Shown one piece after another: positions 41,999 to 51,450 of a stretch of 55,644 nt of DNA. Source of the stretch: Bacteriovorax sp. UBA1852 (GTDB lineage Bacteria; Bdellovibrionota; Bacteriovoracia; Bacteriovoracales; Bacteriovoracaceae); assembly GCA_002338505.1 (NCBI GenBank), contig DDIK01000124.1:1-55644 (forward strand). The letters are read 5' to 3'. Made by a program: the position numbers and the translations under genes. The notes under the pieces were generated by a model. It made no database searches. It saw nothing but the letters and a program-made list of their open reading frames with translations, and had not been told where the DNA came from. Positions within the stretch are counted from its first letter, which is position 1, and every line of letters begins with the position of its first letter.

Positions 41999-43279
41999 AT
42001 GAAAATCCATCACTTCATTTTCATTTCATTTTTCATTTATTCTATAGGTCAACAAACCTATGGCGCCCCAGCTTGTTTAGAGGGAGAATCTCATCCCGAA
42101 GTATTTCTTTGGAGGACCGCATTCGACGAAGACGATCTCCAGTCATCACGATCAACTGTAAAAAGAGTGTCTGTTTTAACTCAAGACAAAGTCTGTCTAA
42201 AGGGAATAAGACTTGCAAACGATGGAGCAAAACCTCTGCTACTTATTCATGGCTTTATGGAGAATCTCACGATCTTTAATCAAGTTGCTCAGAATCTTCA
42301 TAAAAAAGGTTATGACGTATATCTTTTTAATATGAGAGGGCATGGAAATAATACAACTCGCTCCTACCCTACTCTAAATCATACTCTGATGGGCTTTGAT
42401 GAAATAGTGGCCTTTGATATTCCTGCAATGCTGAGACATATTTCAAAACAAAGTAAACAGAAAATAACAATATTAGGTCACTCGATGGGAACAATGAGTT
42501 CAAGACTTACAATTTCTGGGCTAACAAAGAAAGTTGATGATGATGATTTATATATAAGTCAAAAGATGAAAGAATATGCCATACAAAATGTCGAAGGAGT
42601 TATTGCTCTCACATCTCCATCTTCCTTTAAAAATTCCAATGATATTGTGAGAAACTTCTTTAAATTAGATAAGCAAAGAATTAAGAATATACGTCAGACT
42701 CTTTTAAATATTCTCTTTTATCAAAGAGATGTTACAAGTCAAAATCACTCAGTCTTTTGGCGCTTTATCAATAGGTACACTAACTGGATCACTGAAAAAA
42801 TTGTGAGATATGGTGTCCCTAGGTACTTTATTGATACACTTTTTAAAATAGAAAATTTTGATTTTTCTAAGTTTGAGTTATCAACTCTCATTCACGACTC
42901 AATCAGTGTTCCCTATGACCTTCTCTATGAAGATGCATCTCGTTGGTCTTTGAACAACAACTATGCCTCGAGAGGTGGAAATGTCCTCTTTGAAAACCTA
43001 GAGATACCTGAGCAAGTTCCATTCTATTTTATTGGTGTGAGTGAAGATGGTCTGGCCAATATTACAGACATTAGAAATGACTATAATTCACAACCCTCTC
43101 ATCCTAATATGGCGATGATTTCAATAAAAGGTTTTGGACATATGGATATCATTGCAACTGCAAAAGGTAGAAATATAGTGACAAGGATAATTAATAATAT
43201 TTTTGATAACAACTTCTCAAAAAACGCTCTACCTATTCTTAATATTTATCCCGAAATTGATGTAAAGATTAAAGATTAA
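41999..43279 (+). CDS. Exported alpha/beta hydrolase (lipase/esterase-like)
   Basis: 426 aa with a signal peptide ending near QQTYGA. The oxyanion region is LLLIHGFMEN (about 80-89), the nucleophile elbow is LGHSMG with Ser162, and the catalytic His is probably in GFGHMDI (about 375-381). After the N-terminal signal it resembles acid/gastric-lipase-like hydrolases in the early NMRGHGNN stretch. Periplasmic or secreted; a role in degrading host or prey lipids is a guess. The stop lies inside a heptamer tandem repeat (43264-43291). Confidence 0.85.
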   Translation: MKIHHFIFISFFIYSIGQQTYGAPACLEGESHPEVFLWRTAFDEDDLQSSRSTVKRVSVLTQDKVCLKGIRLANDGAKPLLLIHGFMENLTIFNQVAQNLHKKGYDVYLFNMRGHGNNTTRSYPTLNHTLMGFDEIVAFDIPAMLRHISKQSKQKITILGHSMGTMSSRLTISGLTKKVDDDDLYISQKMKEYAIQNVEGVIALTSPSSFKNSNDIVRNFFKLDKQRIKNIRQTLLNILFYQRDVTSQNHSVFWRFINRYTNWITEKIVRYGVPRYFIDTLFKIENFDFSKFELSTLIHDSISVPYDLLYEDASRWSLNNNYASRGGNVLFENLEIPEQVPFYFIGVSEDGLANITDIRNDYNSQPSHPNMAMISIKGFGHMDIIATAKGRNIVTRIINNIFDNNFSKNALPILNIYPEIDVKIKD

Positions 43280-43291
43280 AGATTAAAGATT
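43264..43291. repeat. Four tandem copies of AAAGATT spanning two stop codons
   Basis: Four perfect head-to-tail 7-base units. The TAA stop of the plus-strand hydrolase (43277-43279) and the TAA stop of the convergent minus-strand gene (43283-43285) both lie in the array. Because the unit is not a multiple of three, a change in copy number would move where each frame ends. Confidence 0.95.
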
Positions 43292-43633
43292 AGACTGCTT
43301 TTTTGAAGCACTGACCTTAATCGTGACAACGTCACCATTCTTTGGATTAGTCGTCTCATATTCAACCTCGTCTTCAACAAACAAAAGAATCTCAGGATTG
43401 TATAAAGAATCATTTGAAAACAAGTCCACATTGAGTTTTAAAGCGTCACCATCGCTTGTTAACTTCATAGATAACGAAGACTGATCTAAAGTCTTAGGCT
43501 TTAAAGTTTTACCTTCCTCCAAAAGTAGTTTCGGAGAAGTGATAGTCTCGCCATTTTTCTTTATTTCCAGATTTAGGTGATATGAGTTACCAAAAACTGA
43601 GAAAGACAACAAAAAGAAAAGAAACCACTTCAA
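43283..43633 (-). CDS. Small exported protein of unknown function
   Basis: 116 aa with a signal peptide (FLFFLLSFSVFGNS). The mature part alternates short strands: YHLNLEIKKNGETI, then SLSMKLTSDGDALKLNVDL, then EILLFVEDEVEYE, then GDVVTIKVSASK. That suggests a small all-beta periplasmic domain. No family recognised. It converges with the hydrolase gene, and its stop lies in the heptamer repeat. Confidence 0.6.
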   Translation of the reverse strand: MKWFLFFLLSFSVFGNSYHLNLEIKKNGETITSPKLLLEEGKTLKPKTLDQSSLSMKLTSDGDALKLNVDLFSNDSLYNPEILLFVEDEVEYETTNPKNGDVVTIKVSASKKQSNL

Positions 43634-43714
43634 AACAAACTCCTAGATAATGATGATAAAATAGTAACGATTTAAATATCTATAGCCAAGCAGGAATATG
43701 CGTACGTCAAAAAA

Positions 43715-46609
43715 TCACTGAAGATACGAGCTCGATTCTGCTAGCGCATTTTTCAAAGTTGAACGATAGATTCGGTAAGGCTCCATCTGCTTTTGAAGCT
43801 TCATAATCGTTCCATTTTTCCAGTTTCTAACTCGAGAATCGACAATTACTACAGACCCAAAGTCATCTTCACGTCTCAAGAGTCGCCCTAATTTTTGGTG
43901 CAGACTTCTTGTTCGGTGAGAGAGATAGTAGTCCTCAAACTCATTTCCAATATTTGTTTCATAGAATTCTCGCCGAAGACGAGTTACTTGATCCATTGAA
44001 AGATCAGGAATCTTATCAATGAAAACAAAACTCAGCGCTTCGCCTGGAACATCAATCCCCTCTCCAAAAGACTCCATACCAACAAGGATTCCTCCACCAG
44101 AGTTCTTAAAGTCCTCAACGACATTGGTCCCCATTCCTTGAACAAAGACAGGAATTTTTCCTTCAAATTTATTAAGTAAGTACTCAACTGCTTTTTCAAA
44201 GCGAACACGAGCAGAAAATAGAAGCAATGTTCGACCTCCAATATCTTCAACAAATGGACAAACCTGATCTAGGATAGAGGGGACAAAACTCTGGTCATAG
44301 AGAGATGGCGTATCATCACATAGGAATACTTTTGTTTTATTTTCATAATCAAAAACAGAAGGAAGGAAGAGACCTTGTCTAAATCTTCTTTCAGGCTCAA
44401 GGTAGAGATAACCGGATGCCCACTCCATGCCCTTAGTTCCAATATCGCCGTGAGCATTTGCAAGAGTTGCTGAAGTGTAGACAACAGAAGATGAAGTCTC
44501 TAACAACTGAGTATGTAATAATCGTCCTACATCTATAGGAGCAGCTGTTAAGACATACCCCTGCTCTTCGTGAAACTTCATTGAAAAGCTATATGGAATA
44601 GAGGGCTTTTCAACTTTTAACAAGTAAAGCAACGCATTCATAAGATCTTCTAGAAAACCACAGAATGCTTCAAAACGAGACCATGCGGTAACTTCACCTT
44701 CTCCGTTCATATCATTCGCTTCCCAGCGTATCATATAAGGATAAATTTTTTCATAAACGTCTTTTAGAATAAAGAAAACACTTTCTAAATGATGAAAAAC
44801 ACTTAAGCGTAAAGGGTCTCCATCTCCGGCAAGAATCATAGGTAATTCATTCCAGTATTTATTTGTATAACGAGGCATTTTCTTAAATATACTTTCTAAT
44901 TTCTCTGGAATATTAAATATATGATCACCTAGGGCCTTAGAAGCATCTATTGATGCATTTCTAAGTGTCGTCACCAATTCATCACTATTTTCTATATCAT
45001 TCTTATTTGAAAGAAGATAAAACAATGATCCAAGTCCTTGTAGGTTCATAAGTTGCTTTTGAATACTTTCTAAGTCTGTGCCTGAAACTTCATAACTGAA
45101 AGCCTTTGTAGACTCTCCTTCAATCTTATGGGCCTCATCAACAACAATGTGTGAAGGTCTAGGGAAGCTGCGAGGCCAAGAAAACATAAGCGCATGATTA
45201 CCAATAATGATATGAGCATCCTTTGCCTCTCTTAAACCTCTTAGGTAAGTACAGTCGTTTTTAAACGGGCACTGACTACCAGAACACGACCTAAAGTCGA
45301 CAGAAAGTTCTTTTTCTTTTTCTTTAAACTCAGAGATTTTCATCTTTATGACATATGGAAGGTCTATTCGTGAAATCATCTGCTCTTGAGGCACACGGGC
45401 ATTATGAAAAAAGACCGCTTCAAAATAGAGATAAGAGAACTTGTCTTTTATATCTCCGGCACTAGCAAAGAGAGCATCTTCACTTTGCATCTGTCTAAAT
45501 AAGAGCTCACAAAAGTGATTACTTGAACCGACCAATTGCCTAATACGTAAATCATCTTTAGAAACACCAAGCACCTTATGAAGAGTTGGAACGTCTTTAT
45601 TCATTGCCTGTGCTTGCAGAGTTTTTGTTCCAGTAGCAATAAGCACTTGCTTTTCTTCACTCAGAGCATAGAGTGCTGTGGGGATCAAGTAGCCGAGAGT
45701 CTTCCCGGTTCCTGTAGGCGCTTGAATCATAGAGTGAACATTATTCTTAAACGACTGCCCCACTTTTAAAGCTAGTTTTTCTTGCGACTCTCGATGCCTA
45801 TAACCTTCTAAAGTCTGAGATAATTGATCTTCGTCTTTAAAAATAGAACTAACATTTTGGCCTGAAAACTTAAGGTCGAAATTAGTTGTATATGACTTTG
45901 TTTCTTCCCTTGTATTTACTCCAAGCCATTCTTGTGTTTTTTCGACGTGAGGCCATGGGTCAAAATCAATCGCATCACATATCTCTTGTAGCTCATCATC
46001 ATAGAGATTAAAGAACTTAAAATAGAAATAATTTTGTAAGTTATATTTGTGTAAAAGGGTTGTATAAAATCCAGCGGCTTCTTTATTCTTCTTTGTATAT
46101 AAAGTAGCAACAATTATCACTTTCAATAAGTCGATGGAGTCACTGAGACCACGATGTAATTCTTTTTCTGCGAGGCCCATATTAACAATAAAGTTCTCGA
46201 GCTTGAGAGAACTTAGTTGAGGAAATAATAGCGATAGAAAATAAAGACTATCCTCCCAGCGATGTCCCTCTTTAAAATCTAGAACTTCAAAATGTTCATC
46301 CAGAAAGGCTGCCTCAAAATCTGCATTATGTGCGAGTAGAGAATGTCCATCAAGTTCAAGGACTTCGCCAATAACCTCATCAAAAAGAGGGGCCTTCTTA
46401 AGCATCTTATTAGTAATACCTGTGAGCTTCTTTATAAAATTAGATATCTCAAAACTTGGGCGGGCCAATGACTCATAAGTTCTAATGAGTTTCGTGCCCT
46501 CAAACTGCAGAAAACCTACATCGATAATTTCATCGACCCCCGCATCCGCTCCAGTGGTCTCAATATCAAGAACACCCCATTTTCCTAAATCTATATCGCT
46601 CTGTGCCAC
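43715..46609 (-). CDS. dinG: DinG-family DNA helicase with N-terminal DEDDh exonuclease
   Basis: 964 aa, start GTG 46609 with GGAG five bases upstream. Residues about 10-170 form an exonuclease domain: D15 and E17 (VLDIETTG), D97 (HNADFEA), H152 and D157 (HRGLSDSID). The helicase part has Walker A QAPTGTGKT (about 297-304), a cluster-binding Cys set CSGSQCPFKNDC, the DEAH box VVDEAHK, and C-terminal motifs LLLFSARVRFEK and QKLGRLLRR. This exonuclease-helicase layout is known from Firmicute DinG; E. coli DinG lacks the exonuclease. It may act in repair or removal of R-loops, with 5'-3' polarity by family. Confidence 0.93.
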   Translation of the reverse strand: MAQSDIDLGKWGVLDIETTGADAGVDEIIDVGFLQFEGTKLIRTYESLARPSFEISNFIKKLTGITNKMLKKAPLFDEVIGEVLELDGHSLLAHNADFEAAFLDEHFEVLDFKEGHRWEDSLYFLSLLFPQLSSLKLENFIVNMGLAEKELHRGLSDSIDLLKVIIVATLYTKKNKEAAGFYTTLLHKYNLQNYFYFKFFNLYDDELQEICDAIDFDPWPHVEKTQEWLGVNTREETKSYTTNFDLKFSGQNVSSIFKDEDQLSQTLEGYRHRESQEKLALKVGQSFKNNVHSMIQAPTGTGKTLGYLIPTALYALSEEKQVLIATGTKTLQAQAMNKDVPTLHKVLGVSKDDLRIRQLVGSSNHFCELLFRQMQSEDALFASAGDIKDKFSYLYFEAVFFHNARVPQEQMISRIDLPYVIKMKISEFKEKEKELSVDFRSCSGSQCPFKNDCTYLRGLREAKDAHIIIGNHALMFSWPRSFPRPSHIVVDEAHKIEGESTKAFSYEVSGTDLESIQKQLMNLQGLGSLFYLLSNKNDIENSDELVTTLRNASIDASKALGDHIFNIPEKLESIFKKMPRYTNKYWNELPMILAGDGDPLRLSVFHHLESVFFILKDVYEKIYPYMIRWEANDMNGEGEVTAWSRFEAFCGFLEDLMNALLYLLKVEKPSIPYSFSMKFHEEQGYVLTAAPIDVGRLLHTQLLETSSSVVYTSATLANAHGDIGTKGMEWASGYLYLEPERRFRQGLFLPSVFDYENKTKVFLCDDTPSLYDQSFVPSILDQVCPFVEDIGGRTLLLFSARVRFEKAVEYLLNKFEGKIPVFVQGMGTNVVEDFKNSGGGILVGMESFGEGIDVPGEALSFVFIDKIPDLSMDQVTRLRREFYETNIGNEFEDYYLSHRTRSLHQKLGRLLRREDDFGSVVIVDSRVRNWKNGTIMKLQKQMEPYRIYRSTLKNALAESSSYLQ

Positions 46610-46718
46610 ATTTTCTCCATTTTAATGAGACAATATCCTATCAGGTCATTATCAAGTTGATAATACGACATATTTAAATTATCTTTGCTATTATATATTT
46701 GAAATAAAAGGAGACATC

Positions 46719-47105
46719 GTGTCATCTGCGGTTTTTTTCCAGATTCAGTCATTATTAATCATGGTTTTGATGGGTTATGGAATATCTCAAGCGAAGAAAA
46801 GAGATAGGCATGTGAAAATCATGAGCACGGCCATAATATGGGACATTATCCTTGTTCTTCAAATTGAATTCACGAGAAGTGCAATTATTAAGGCTTCAAA
46901 GATTATGACCAATCCGACGATGCTCAAGATTCACCTATTCTTCGCTATATCTTCTGTCCTACTCTATTTTGTAATGATATATACAGGTAGAAGAGTTCTA
47001 AGAGGACAAGTCGAACTAAGAAAGAAACACAAAAAGATTGGCTGGCTAACTTTCACTTTTAGAATATTAACATTTGTAACAAGCTTTTACGCTGTTCAGA
47101 AATAG
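46719..47105 (+). CDS. DUF420-like small membrane protein
   Basis: 128 aa, start GTG 46719 with AAAAGGAGA just upstream. Four membrane segments, with HVKIMSTAIIWDIILVLQIE, then PTMLKIHLFFAISSVLLYFVMIYTG and HKKIGWLTFTFRILTFVTSF. The spaced His residues recall DUF420/cytochrome-oxidase-accessory-like proteins that may bind haem; the link is tentative. It begins a plus-strand operon with bolA, grxD and gpx. Confidence 0.6.
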   Translation: MSSAVFFQIQSLLIMVLMGYGISQAKKRDRHVKIMSTAIIWDIILVLQIEFTRSAIIKASKIMTNPTMLKIHLFFAISSVLLYFVMIYTGRRVLRGQVELRKKHKKIGWLTFTFRILTFVTSFYAVQK

Positions 47106-47114
47106 GAGATCTTA

Positions 47115-47378
47115 ATGTTTCCACTCTATGATGAAATTAAAGATTTAATAACAAGTGAAATGAAGGATGCGATCATTAAGGTTCAAGACCTAACTGGCGG
47201 AGGTGATCATCTCGGCTTACTTATTGTATCTGACAGCTTTCAAGGAAAAATGCTCCTAGCCCAACATAGAATGGTCATGGATATTTTAAAAAATAAATTT
47301 AAAGAAGACTTACACGCTGTTCAATTAAAAACAATGACTTTTGAACAAGCGAAGAAGCAAGGTATTGATTTAGAATAA
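47115..47378 (+). CDS. bolA: BolA-family protein
   Basis: 87 aa. BolA proteins pair with monothiol glutaredoxins to handle [2Fe-2S] clusters. Here a BolA precedes grxD by 15 bases, which supports that role. The helix-strand pattern is clear: VQDLTGGGDHLGLLIVSDSF, then KMLLAQHRMVMDIL with conserved H51, then LHAVQLKTMTFEQ. The AGGAG before the ATG is good. The length and T-G-G-G-D-H motif fit the short BolA/IbaG type. Confidence 0.9.
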   Translation: MFPLYDEIKDLITSEMKDAIIKVQDLTGGGDHLGLLIVSDSFQGKMLLAQHRMVMDILKNKFKEDLHAVQLKTMTFEQAKKQGIDLE

Positions 47379-47393
47379 ATAAGGAGAAATATT

Positions 47394-47759
47394 ATGAGTG
47401 ATAACCCATTTCAAATTCTTGGTGGAGAGCCAATAAGAGAAGTTAATAAGACTGCCGATCTAGAAGCTCAAATCAAAGAGATTATAGGCTCAAGTAATAT
47501 CGTTGTTTTTATGAAAGGAACACCAGATATGCCAATGTGTGGTTTCTCCGCGAATACCGTGGCGATGTTAAATAACTTAAACGTTCAGTTTAAAACTTTT
47601 AATATTTTAGAAGATATGGATATTAGAGAAGGACTTAAAGAATATTCTAACTGGCCTACTTATCCGCAACTATATTTTAAAGGTGAACTTGTTGGTGGTA
47701 ATGACATTATCACTGAAATGTTCCACTCTGGAGACCTTGAGTCTACTTTAAAAGCTTAA
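47394..47759 (+). CDS. grxD: Monothiol glutaredoxin, CGFS type
   Basis: 121 aa. The active site MKGTPDMPMCGFSANT has a single Cys (C49), and the glutathione-binding NWPTYPQLYFKGELVGGNDI follows. Such proteins carry a glutathione-ligated [2Fe-2S] cluster and act with BolA. The N-terminal 25 residues are an extension seen in many Grx4 homologues. It lies between bolA and the peroxidase gene, with AAGGAG before the ATG. Confidence 0.95.
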   Translation: MSDNPFQILGGEPIREVNKTADLEAQIKEIIGSSNIVVFMKGTPDMPMCGFSANTVAMLNNLNVQFKTFNILEDMDIREGLKEYSNWPTYPQLYFKGELVGGNDIITEMFHSGDLESTLKA

Positions 47760-47772
47760 TAAAGGAAAAACT

Positions 47773-48252
47773 ATGAGCAGTGTTCACGAATTTAAAGCAA
47801 AGAATATTAAAGGCGAAGAGGTCAGCCTCTCAGACTATAAAGGAAAAGCTCTTTTAATCGTCAACACTGCAAGTAAGTGTGGGTTCACTCCACAATACGA
47901 AGGCCTTGAAGAACTCTATAAGAAGTACCAGGGAAAGTTAGAAGTCCTAGCATTTCCATGCAACCAATTTGGAGCGCAAGAGCCAGGCACAGAAGAAGAA
48001 ATAGAAGGGTTTTGCTCAACGAGCTTTAGTACAACATTTCCTCTTTTTTCAAAAGTCGATGTAAATGGTGATGATGCGCATCCACTCTTTGACTATCTCA
48101 AATCAGCAAATCCGGGAATTCTTGGAAGTGAGAAAATTAAATGGAACTTTACTAAGTTTCTCATTGATCAAGATGGTAATCCTGTAAAGAGATATGCTCC
48201 GGTTACAAAACCAAAAGATATAGCTCAAGATATTGAAGAACTAATCAAATAG
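47773..48252 (+). CDS. Glutathione peroxidase-family (thiol peroxidase) protein
   Basis: 159 aa. It reduces peroxides with a Cys nucleophile, C36 in NTASKCGFTPQ; FPCNQFGAQEPG supplies the Gln, and KWNFTKFLID the Trp-Asn. It has Cys rather than Sec, so glutathione or thioredoxin may be the reductant. It is the last gene of the four-gene redox operon, converging on the HPt-receiver gene with only 5 bases between the stops. Confidence 0.94.
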   Translation: MSSVHEFKAKNIKGEEVSLSDYKGKALLIVNTASKCGFTPQYEGLEELYKKYQGKLEVLAFPCNQFGAQEPGTEEEIEGFCSTSFSTTFPLFSKVDVNGDDAHPLFDYLKSANPGILGSEKIKWNFTKFLIDQDGNPVKRYAPVTKPKDIAQDIEELIK

Positions 48253-48257
48253 AGAAC

Positions 48258-49151
48258 TTAATCGACTATAGATTCTCCGTAGTCTTTTAAAATCAAATTG
48301 ATTTCTTTCTTTAGCGTATCAACCATAAATGACTTATTATTTGATTCATAAAAGCTCTTAAGAGCTTCAAAGTGGGACATTAAACACTTTACAGACCTCA
48401 ACGAGACATCTTTTTCTCTTGCATATCTCATTGCTCTATTTATATGGAAGATAAAGTGTGCCATGCTTATAGGCTTTGATAGAACACTAATGGCCCCAAC
48501 TTCATTTAATCTCTGGAAGATATCCTTGTCATCAATACCTGTAACAAAGATGAATACTGATTTCACTCCCATGCTTCTTAATTCTTGAAACAAGTCTAGT
48601 CCATTTAATTGTGGCATTTTGTAGTCAGAAACAACAAGTCTTGGCGGTGTCTTCTTTATGAATTCGAGAGCACTCCTTGGTGAATTAAAAACTTTATACG
48701 AATAAGTTAAATCGTCTAGAATTAAGCTATAAAGACTAGTTTGATCAACATCATCTTCAACGAGAACTATATCTACATAGTCACTTCCTTCTAGTTTCAA
48801 ATCAGATAAAGAGCTGACAACCTTAAAGCGCAATTCCTTATCTCCAACGAGTAAGCTTCGACAATAATCGGTGAACGCATAAAAATAAGAAATAAATATA
48901 TCTCTATCAACATTTGAAAGGCTTGAAAATTCAACACTTAGCAAGAAGTCCTCAAATAAATGAAGATTCCTAGTGAAGTCCTCTAAGTCAAAAAAAGATG
49001 AGCTTCCCTTTAAGTTATGAATGATTCTAGATATTGACCTAAGGTAAACAGTATCTGAGTTTAGATCTGTTTTGTGATCCTCTATCTTCTTTAAAAGAAC
49101 TTCAAGCTCATCAATTAATTCAAGGGATTCATTTACAAATTCAGAGTCCAT
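48258..49151 (-). CDS. HPt-receiver hybrid signalling protein
   Basis: Start ATG 49151 has GAGAGG seven bases upstream; a TTG five codons before is weaker. About 297 aa. An N-terminal histidine-phosphotransfer domain has SRIIHNLKGSSSFF with H45. A receiver domain follows at about 125-245: VLVEDDVDQ acidic pair, D176 in VVSDYKMPQ, and the KPIS lysine. The C-terminal 50 residues are helical. HPt before the receiver in one chain suggests a phosphorelay intermediate. It lies 84 bases after the single receiver gene. Confidence 0.88.
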   Translation of the reverse strand: MDSEFVNESLELIDELEVLLKKIEDHKTDLNSDTVYLRSISRIIHNLKGSSSFFDLEDFTRNLHLFEDFLLSVEFSSLSNVDRDIFISYFYAFTDYCRSLLVGDKELRFKVVSSLSDLKLEGSDYVDIVLVEDDVDQTSLYSLILDDLTYSYKVFNSPRSALEFIKKTPPRLVVSDYKMPQLNGLDLFQELRSMGVKSVFIFVTGIDDKDIFQRLNEVGAISVLSKPISMAHFIFHINRAMRYAREKDVSLRSVKCLMSHFEALKSFYESNNKSFMVDTLKKEINLILKDYGESIVD

Positions 49152-49235
49152 CAAAACACCTCTCAAGAGAAAATGTCAAGATTTACCAACAATTGTGTCA
49201 ACATGATAAACATCACCTATTTACCAAAAAAATAG

Positions 49236-49619
49236 TTACCGCTCTTCTAAGTCTGCTGCAATTTTCTGAATCAACTCGTCGACATCAAAAGGTTTGTAAA
49301 TAAATCTCTTAACACCCAGAGACTGAGCCTCAGAGGAACTAATATCAGCTTGTCCTGAGACAAAGTAAAAGAGCGGTCGATGACCCTCTTTACGTCTTAC
49401 AAAGTCAAGAACCACACTTCCATCACCATCAGACATTTTAAAATCTGATATGATCACATCAAAGTGTTGGGAGTTATTTTTAAGAATTGAAAGTGCTTTA
49501 TTTCCAGAATCAGTACAGGTTACCTTGAACCCCTCGAGGTCAAACTCCTCCTCCATAAGTTCAAGAATATCAGGCTCGTCGTCAACAATGAGAATATTTC
49601 TAAGTGGTTCTTTTTGCAT
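49236..49619 (-). CDS. Single-domain response regulator
   Basis: Start ATG 49619 (MQKEPLRNILIVDDEP) overlaps the end of the CFI-box-like gene by 20 bases; the frame extends upstream but without receiver sequence. 127 aa. The acidic pair is in VDDEPD, the phosphorylated Asp59 is in VIISDFKM, the Ser is in YFVSGQ, and the Lys is in IYKPFD. There is no output domain, so it acts through partners, as CheY or Spo0F do. The HPt-receiver gene downstream is the obvious partner. Confidence 0.92.
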   Translation of the reverse strand: MQKEPLRNILIVDDEPDILELMEEEFDLEGFKVTCTDSGNKALSILKNNSQHFDVIISDFKMSDGDGSVVLDFVRRKEGHRPLFYFVSGQADISSSEAQSLGVKRFIYKPFDVDELIQKIAADLEER

Positions 49620-50829
49620 GCCAAGTAGAATAACCAATAATGGCCAATAAGCCAAGTAGACAAGCAATAAAGTTATTTAAAATAAAGTACAGTGTGTATG
49701 AAAGAGCTCTAATCGTCTTGGCCAACCATGGGTTATCAAGAATATATCTAACATAGTGGGGCGCTGTTAGATAATAGAAGTCAACAAACCTTGAACCAAG
49801 TGAAGACTTTAAAAGATATTCATCTCTAATATACCTAAAGTAATTAAGAACTGTATGCTCTCGACCAAAGCCCGCGGTTATAAGATAACACTGAGTTTTA
49901 GAAAGAAGCTTTTCAACTTGTGAAGGTGCAGTTGCCGCAGTTGCAGCTGAGCGATCTGTGCGAAAACCGTAATTATCAACATAAGCAAGTTTGAATGCAT
50001 AACTCTGCCCATTTGTAAGCTTATTAACTGCTAATTCACCAGCTTCCTTATCTTGTAGATCAAGAATTCTAAAAAATGAATCATCTGATTGATAGATAGC
50101 CATTGACCTAATAACAGATTCTTTTACCAGAGTTCCTGAATAGTACAAGTAAATAAGCTTATCACCACTTTGAGATGTTACACTCACAACTCTAGTTGAA
50201 CTATTTTCATAATCTTCGATGTCATTACTTATAGAGAGATTTATAAAGATTCCATCAAGCTCATCTGAACTCGGATTAAGATCACGGCCTATACCATCAT
50301 TGTCGTCATCGGCGAGATAGAGAAATATTGTGGCTTCTTCAGTATGATCACTACTAGAGTTAAAATCAGAGCAACTGTAATCATCAATATTAGCATCGCA
50401 TAAAGCTTCATATGAAAGAAATCCACTTGTTGATAGGTTAGCAATATTTTCATAATTTCCATCACTATCTACTTTAATTGCAACCATAACATCCAATGAG
50501 CCATCACCACCATTATCGACATCAATCGAAAAAGAAACCCCTGATGTCGTAGAGAGATAGTTTCCTACATTTATAGAGTCAAGATAATGAAAGTTAGCCT
50601 GATTAGACGGTCCATCAATTGGAATATAAGATTTAAATGCATTGGCTTCAGTAGTTCCAACAGAGCCGCTATTTCCCCCACCCTTTTCAGTGAATAGAGT
50701 TACAGTGTCACCATCTTTATCTCTTAAGGTGATCACAGGATTATCTTCATCACTCATTCTCACACTTGTTGCTTGAAGAGACTGAAAGGAAAGTATAAGG
50801 AAAGTGGTTATAAACAATATTTTCATCAA
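49600..50829 (-). CDS. Exported Asp-rich protein with CFI-box-like C-terminal anchor
   Basis: 409 aa. Signal peptide about 1-20. The extracellular part is rich in Asp, Ser and Gly with calcium-binding-like runs (DDDNDGIGRDL). The C-terminal region CYLITAGFGREHTVLNYFRY, then RDEYLLKSSLGSRFVDFYY, and APHYVRYILDNPWL matches the CFI-box (C-F-I-A-T-A-A-Y-G, then R-x-F-R-D, then Y-Y-x-x-S-P) followed by a membrane helix (ACLLGLLAIIGYS). That box is probably a surface-sorting or anchor signal. It precedes two signalling genes on the same strand. Confidence 0.7.
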   Translation of the reverse strand: MMKILFITTFLILSFQSLQATSVRMSDEDNPVITLRDKDGDTVTLFTEKGGGNSGSVGTTEANAFKSYIPIDGPSNQANFHYLDSINVGNYLSTTSGVSFSIDVDNGGDGSLDVMVAIKVDSDGNYENIANLSTSGFLSYEALCDANIDDYSCSDFNSSSDHTEEATIFLYLADDDNDGIGRDLNPSSDELDGIFINLSISNDIEDYENSSTRVVSVTSQSGDKLIYLYYSGTLVKESVIRSMAIYQSDDSFFRILDLQDKEAGELAVNKLTNGQSYAFKLAYVDNYGFRTDRSAATAATAPSQVEKLLSKTQCYLITAGFGREHTVLNYFRYIRDEYLLKSSLGSRFVDFYYLTAPHYVRYILDNPWLAKTIRALSYTLYFILNNFIACLLGLLAIIGYSTWHAKRTT

Positions 50830-50934
50830 AAAATTATCTCTTTATGCCAATACTTCGTCAAATAATTGGTAAGTAATTTCACTTTTTACGTTTCATGTGT
50901 AGAATAATTAATAACTTAAAACAATGGATTATAA

Positions 50935-51450
50935 ATGAACTCATCTAAACTACTTATTTTGACTTTGACGCTCTTTTTATCATCTTGTGTTGACCCAAAG
51001 AATACAGATAATAAGTCAGGTGTCGTCATCAGCATGGCAAAGTCTGTCGCTCTCAAAAATAACGATATAAAACACATGCAAGCAACAGAACTTCTTAAAA
51101 GAAGAGAAAATAAAATAGATGATCTTATTATAGTCGATGTTCGAACAAAAGCTGAGCAGATGGAAAGTATGATCCCGGGAGCGATCTCAAAGGAACTCTT
51201 CGAAAAGCATGCAAAGTACTTCAAAGACAAAGATATAGTTTCCTATTGCACGGTAGGATCACGCTCTTCAGAATACACTCGTGAACTTCAAAAAAATGGC
51301 TATAAAGCATATAGCCTGCAAGGAGGAATTCTTTCTTGGATTCATCGTGGAGGAAAAGTATTCAAAGAAGACAAGGAAGTTAAGAAAGTTCGCTTCTTAA
51401 GTGAAGCATGGAATTTACTCCCGAAAGGATATGAAGGGGTTTTCCCATAA
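50935..51450 (+). CDS. Rhodanese-domain lipoprotein
   Basis: 171 aa. The lipobox LFLSSC puts lipidation at C18. The rhodanese domain (about 45-150) has IIVDVRTKAEQ, then SMIPGAI, and active-site C105 in SYCTVGSRS, then LQGGILSWIHRGG. Rhodaneses carry sulfur as a persulfide. Here it faces the periplasm. Its TAA stop overlaps the apparent ATA start of the aminotransferase gene. Confidence 0.9.
   Translation: MNSSKLLILTLTLFLSSCVDPKNTDNKSGVVISMAKSVALKNNDIKHMQATELLKRRENKIDDLIIVDVRTKAEQMESMIPGAISKELFEKHAKYFKDKDIVSYCTVGSRSSEYTRELQKNGYKAYSLQGGILSWIHRGGKVFKEDKEVKKVRFLSEAWNLLPKGYEGVFP

Noticed and set aside
43264..43291. CRISPR-like array
   Set aside because: The units are seven bases without spacers; it is a simple tandem repeat.
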